The position numbers and the translations under genes are program-made. DNA of 9,632 bases. It comes from Candidatus Mesolinea sp. UBA5823. GTDB taxonomy: Bacteria; Chloroflexota; Anaerolineae; Anaerolineales; Anaerolineaceae. Shown here piece after piece: positions 7,405 through 9,632 of this stretch (within the stretch, counting starts at the first letter, position 1; each line of letters begins with the position of its first letter). The stretch lies in assembly GCA_002417685.1 (NCBI GenBank), contig DICP01000078.1, positions 31,903 through 41,534 on the forward strand, in the 5' to 3' direction. The notes under the pieces were generated by a model. The model was given only the letters and a program-made list of their open reading frames with translations. It was not told where the DNA came from and ran no database searches.

Positions 7405-8197
7405 AATAGCGCTGGAGGTGCGCGGGCTCTCGATTGCCTTCGTAGAAATAGACGGCAGCCTGGAAGTGTTGGACAACCTCTCCTTTGCCGTGGAGGCGAA
7501 CTCCTTTGTTTGCGTTATTGGTCCTTCGGGCGGCGGCAAGAGCACTTTGCTGCGCGCGTTGAGCGGCTTGCTCACCCCATCAACTGGCGAAATCCGCTTT
7601 CCTCACCCCAGCCACACCGGGCCGCAAACTGGTTTAGTCTTCCAAAAGCCTAACCTGATGCCCTGGCGCACTCTCTTCGATAACGTCAGCCTGCCGCTGG
7701 AATTGGCTGGACGACCCAAGGAGGAGATTCAGCAAGCCACTCAAGAGATGATCGATTTGGTTGGCTTGCATGGCTTCGAAAAGAGCTACCCCCACGAGCT
7801 CTCCGGCGGGATGGCACAGCGTGTGGCGATTGCGCGCTCCTTGGTGCAGGACCCAGAGATCTTGCTGTTGGATGAGCCTTTTGGGCAGTTGGATGCCCTC
7901 ACGCGCGAACGCATGGGTGAGGAGTTGCTGCGCATCTGGGGGGAAAAGCGCAAAACGGTGCTGATGGTCACCCATTCGATCTCAGAGGCGATTTACTTAG
8001 CCGACCGCGTCTTAGTGATGACACGCCGGCCAGCACAGATTAGCCTGGACCTGCCCATTCCTTTACCTCGCCCGCGAATCGAGGAGATGCGCTTCCAGCC
8101 CGAGTTTGGACGGCTTGCCCAGGTGGTGCATGAACAGCTCTCGCAAAACAACGATGTTACGGCTATGCCTACCAAGATGCAAGCAGGGCTGAAATGA
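7385..8197 (+). CDS. ABC transporter ATP-binding protein, SsuB/TauB/ThiZ type
   Basis: The 270-aa cytosolic ATPase powers the importer encoded just upstream. All nucleotide-binding motifs are intact: Walker A GPSGGGKS (46-53), Q-loop Gln87 in VFQKPNLMPW, signature LSGGM (139-143), Walker B ILLLDE (159-164) followed by PFGQLDALTR with the D-loop, and switch His197 in VTHSISEA. The EAIYLADRVLVMTRRP segment is usual for the nitrate/sulfonate/pyrimidine group. AAGGAG lies about 6 nt before the ATG at 7385, inside the end of the binding-protein gene (20-nt overlap). The stop overlaps the next gene as ATGA. Confidence 0.95.
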   Translation: MMPSSPKIALEVRGLSIAFVEIDGSLEVLDNLSFAVEANSFVCVIGPSGGGKSTLLRALSGLLTPSTGEIRFPHPSHTGPQTGLVFQKPNLMPWRTLFDNVSLPLELAGRPKEEIQQATQEMIDLVGLHGFEKSYPHELSGGMAQRVAIARSLVQDPEILLLDEPFGQLDALTRERMGEELLRIWGEKRKTVLMVTHSISEAIYLADRVLVMTRRPAQISLDLPIPLPRPRIEEMRFQPEFGRLAQVVHEQLSQNNDVTAMPTKMQAGLK

Positions 8198-8973
8198 AAC
8201 TATCCGTAAATTATTCTGAGGCGCTGATTACGTTGCTGCGTGCATCTGCAGTAGAAATCGATGCTATCGAATGGGTAGATAAGCTCGAGCTGGGGTTGAT
8301 TGCACAGAGGCGGGCTGAATTTCCGGGGTTGGCTTTTCACTTTCACCCTGGGCGTATGCAAACCGGAAAAAACTGGCGCTCGCACTTGCTAGACTACCTG
8401 CAAGCCTGCCCGGAATCACCTTTTGTTTCCATCCACATGGCGCCCCTGCCAGCGCTCTGGACGAATGCACGCATAAATAGAGGCTGGGTCTTGCCTGGGC
8501 CGATCCCTGCTTTGGCTATTTGGCGCTTTATCCAAAGTGTTAATTCGCTCAAGCAGCAAGTGGAACTACCGGTCATTTTGGAAAATATGCCGAGCCTGCA
8601 CCCTAAGCGCTATCGCTTTGAGAGTGAGCCGGCAGTGATTAACAGAGTGATGGAAGAAACCCAAACTGGCTTGTTGCTCGACTTGGCGCATGCTCGCATC
8701 GCAGCCCACGCGCGTGGGATAAGCTCACAAGAATACATCACAGCTCTTCCGCTCGAGCGCACGCAACAAATTCACTTGGCGGGCGTGCGCGAGGGATCTG
8801 ATGGTCAGCTATATGACACCCACGAGCCCCTCATGGAGGAAGATTACCAGCTCTTGGAGTGGACCTTAGAACGCACGAATCCCCAACTGCTCACTTTGGA
8901 GTATTTCCGTGAAGACCCGCAAGCCCTATCAAGCCAGCTCTCCTGCCTGCAAAGCTATCGATCAGTGATGTGA
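8194..8973 (+). CDS. Divergent DUF692/MNIO-family protein (putative multinuclear non-heme iron enzyme)
   Basis: The 259-aa product has the layout of DUF692 TIM-barrel proteins (MbnB, TglH and BufB family), which use two or three iron ions to oxidise peptide cysteines or other substrates. Candidate ligands occur in the family order: Glu26 in IEW, His51 in FHFHPG, His81 in SIHM, Glu130 in LENM, Asp163 and His166 in LLLDLAHA, His194 in IHLAG, Asp208 and His210 in YDTHEP, and Glu236 in TLEYF. The stretch ALPLERTQQIHLAG is especially close to the family. Deviations are clear: the usual DVNN is DLAH, the usual HLAGH is HLAGV, and the protein is somewhat short. Thus it may be a distinct subfamily or a sugar-isomerase-like relative. 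It starts inside the ATPase stop (ATGA, 4-nt overlap), which ties it to the importer. No RiPP precursor or MbnC/TglI-like partner is visible nearby. Confidence 0.72.
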   Translation: MKLSVNYSEALITLLRASAVEIDAIEWVDKLELGLIAQRRAEFPGLAFHFHPGRMQTGKNWRSHLLDYLQACPESPFVSIHMAPLPALWTNARINRGWVLPGPIPALAIWRFIQSVNSLKQQVELPVILENMPSLHPKRYRFESEPAVINRVMEETQTGLLLDLAHARIAAHARGISSQEYITALPLERTQQIHLAGVREGSDGQLYDTHEPLMEEDYQLLEWTLERTNPQLLTLEYFREDPQALSSQLSCLQSYRSVM

Positions 8974-8991
8974 CCTCTTAGTCACATCACT
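8964..8991 (+). other. Perfect 11-bp hairpin containing the MNIO stop codon
   Basis: AGTGATGTGAC (8964-8974) pairs fully with GTCACATCACT (8981-8991) around the 6-nt loop CTCTTA. The stop codon 8971-8973 lies in the left arm. What follows is AAAAACC, not a T run, so it lacks the tail of an intrinsic terminator in the plus direction. It may still mark the 3' end of the transporter transcript, block exonucleases, or be a dyad operator with TGTGAC/GTCACA halves for the downstream gene. Confidence 0.7.
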
Positions 8992-9037
8992 AAAAACCAA
9001 CAAGGCACGAAAAATTTCCCCTAACTTTTCAAAAGCT

Positions 9038-9046
9038 TGTTATGAT
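9038..9046 (+). promoter_or_regulatory. Extended -10 promoter for the NAD synthetase-like gene
   Basis: TGTTATGAT fits the extended -10 form TGnTATnAT, with TATGAT at 9041-9046. No good -35 hexamer lies 16-18 nt upstream, which extended -10 promoters tolerate. The start point would be near 9053, placing the Shine-Dalgarno sequence (9054-9061) at the very 5' end of a leader of about 75 nt. Confidence 0.45.
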
Positions 9047-9053
9047 TCCACCT

Positions 9054-9061
9054 GAAAGGAG
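9054..9061 (+). promoter_or_regulatory. Strong Shine-Dalgarno sequence separated from its start codon by a hairpin
   Basis: GAAAGGAG is one of the best Shine-Dalgarno matches in the window but lies 66 nt before the ATG at 9128. If the hairpin 9064-9120 is folded out, 2 nt remain on one side and 7 nt on the other, an effective spacing of 9 nt. Read linearly it could instead serve a TTG at 9069 and a six-codon reading frame. Confidence 0.5.
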
Positions 9062-9063
9062 TT

Positions 9064-9120
9064 AACTTTTGCCACATAAAGCTGCGTAAAGCATTTACGC
9101 CTAAGCTTGGGGCAAAAGTT
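9064..9120 (+). other. 57-nt nested stem-loop in the leader of the NAD synthetase-like gene
   Basis: Three stacked perfect helices are seen: AACTTTTGCC (9064-9073) with GGCAAAAGTT (9111-9120), AAGCT (9079-9083) with AGCTT (9104-9108), and GCGTAAA (9084-9090) with TTTACGC (9094-9100) capped by GCA. The total is 22 base pairs. The only interruptions are a 5/2-nt internal loop and a 3-nt bulge. It is flanked directly by the Shine-Dalgarno sequence and the start codon and is not followed by a T run, so it is not a terminator. It does not match a riboswitch I know. Confidence 0.75.
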
Positions 9121-9127
9121 CGATGCC

Positions 9128-9632
9128 ATGATCAATCCACTCTCCTCAAGTCATTCTGCTCCTACAGGAAGCTGCCTCCTGCGTGTGGTCGTCCCCGAGC
9201 TGCGGGTAGCCGATGTCACATTCAATACCAGCATTTTGCTGGATGCCCTGCAACAAGCCGCGGAAGAGGCTTCGCAGCCCCAGTTGGTGCTCTTTCCAGA
9301 GCTTTGCCTAACGGGCAGCACGTGCGGGGATTTGTTCTTCCAGCCTCTGCTACAGAGAAAGGCACTAGAAGGCTTGACGCACTTACAGGAAGCCGCCCAG
9401 CAGTTCAAATTATGGGTGGTGGTCGGGCTGCCATTGGCTTTTGCCGGCCAGCTTTACGATGCAGGCGTGCTGCTCAGCCCTCAAGGCGCGATGGGCGTGT
9501 CGCTTGCCACCGAGCCGCGTGATTTTTCTGGGCGCTACCCCAGCCGCTGGTTTGCCCCAGCTGCTGCGCTGCCTGCTGACCAAATTGAACTGCTCGGTAA
9601 GCGCGTCCCGATCGCCGCTAATCTCACATTGC
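9128..9632 (+). CDS. Glutamine-dependent NAD+ synthetase-like protein, N-terminal glutaminase domain (cut by window end)
   Basis: An open frame from ATG 9128 runs off the window, giving 168 residues. After a 17-residue variable start, it shows a nitrilase/CN-hydrolase domain in the form seen at the N terminus of glutamine-using NAD synthetases: LRVVVPELRVADVTFNT (18-34), LVLFPELCLTGSTCGDLFFQ (53-72, with catalytic Glu58), VVVGLP (97-102) and SRWFAP (139-144). The full enzyme would amidate nicotinic acid adenine dinucleotide to NAD+ with ammonia channelled from glutamine. The usual PK-x2-LP-x-Y-x-EFYE segment carrying the catalytic Lys is not recognisable; SLATEPRDFSGRYP stands in its place. 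The nucleophilic Cys and the synthetase domain lie outside the window, so a degenerate or regulatory glutaminase, or another nitrilase-fold protein, stays possible. An ATG at 9123 is out of frame, meeting TGA after two codons. Confidence 0.8.
   Translation, partial: MINPLSSSHSAPTGSCLLRVVVPELRVADVTFNTSILLDALQQAAEEASQPQLVLFPELCLTGSTCGDLFFQPLLQRKALEGLTHLQEAAQQFKLWVVVGLPLAFAGQLYDAGVLLSPQGAMGVSLATEPRDFSGRYPSRWFAPAAALPADQIELLGKRVPIAANLTL

Noticed and set aside
8970..8986. CRP-type binding site
   Set aside because: The half-sites TGTGA and TCACA are present but 8 nt apart rather than the usual 6, and the dyad is better described as a longer perfect hairpin.
9064..9120. Intrinsic terminator or attenuator
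   Set aside because: The stem is long, but the bases after it are CGATGCC, not a T run, so simple termination is unlikely.
8974..9127. RiPP precursor gene next to the MNIO protein
   Set aside because: No Cys-rich short frame with a ribosome-binding site is present; the only short frame with a good Shine-Dalgarno sequence encodes six residues without Cys.
9151..9522. Reading frames of 72-85 codons on both strands within the last gene
   Set aside because: They overlap the NAD synthetase-like frame that runs from 9128 off the window edge, which has clear family motifs; the others have none.

Overview
The window reads as a piece of an ordinary bacterial chromosome, most likely from the Chloroflexota (Anaerolineae-like). 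This taxonomic guess is inference. It rests on a cyanobacterium/plant-like GlgC, a SpoU-type methyltransferase with an N-terminal zinc ribbon, a compact nadK/zinc-ribbon membrane protein/recN run, and a lipoprotein-based NMT1/THI5-type ABC importer, with mid-GC codon use throughout. I see no rRNA, tRNA, CRISPR array, transposase or phage gene.

Layout. Positions 1-213 hold the C-terminal end of a polysaccharide deacetylase-like gene (+). A zinc-ribbon SpoU/TrmH-family RNA methyltransferase follows (269-919, +) and ends at a near-perfect hairpin terminator (919-943). That terminator separates it from a convergent minus-strand block. Read in its own direction, the block is nadK (5457 or 5496 down to 4579), a four-helix zinc-ribbon membrane protein of unknown role (4586-4050, overlapping nadK by 8 nt), recN (4043-2307, 6 nt gap) and, after 77 nt, glgC (2229-970). 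The first three genes are packed as one translationally coupled operon. glgC may be read through or have its own start.

A 142-nt divergent intergenic region (5458-5599) separates this block from a plus-strand operon. The operon holds an ABC permease (5600-6409), an NMT1/THI5-like lipoprotein binding protein (6424-7404), an ABC ATPase (7385-8197) and a divergent DUF692/MNIO-family protein (8194-8973). The last three overlap by 20 nt and 4 nt, so transporter and putative iron enzyme should be made together. This is the most suggestive new association in the window: an importer for a small heterocycle-like or otherwise unknown substrate coupled to a member of the multinuclear non-heme iron oxidative enzyme family.

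The operon ends in a perfect 11-bp hairpin that contains the stop codon but has no U tract. Next comes a leader with an extended -10 box, a strong Shine-Dalgarno sequence and a 57-nt nested hairpin (22 base pairs). The hairpin lies exactly between the Shine-Dalgarno sequence and the start codon of the last gene, a glutamine-dependent NAD+ synthetase-like protein cut by the window end (9128-9632). Removing the hairpin would give normal ribosome-binding-site spacing, so it looks either like a structurally split ribosome-binding site or a palindromic insertion. The glutaminase domain of this protein keeps the PELC glutamate but seems to lack the usual catalytic lysine. NAD kinase on one side of the importer and an NAD synthetase-like gene on the other is noted as context only.
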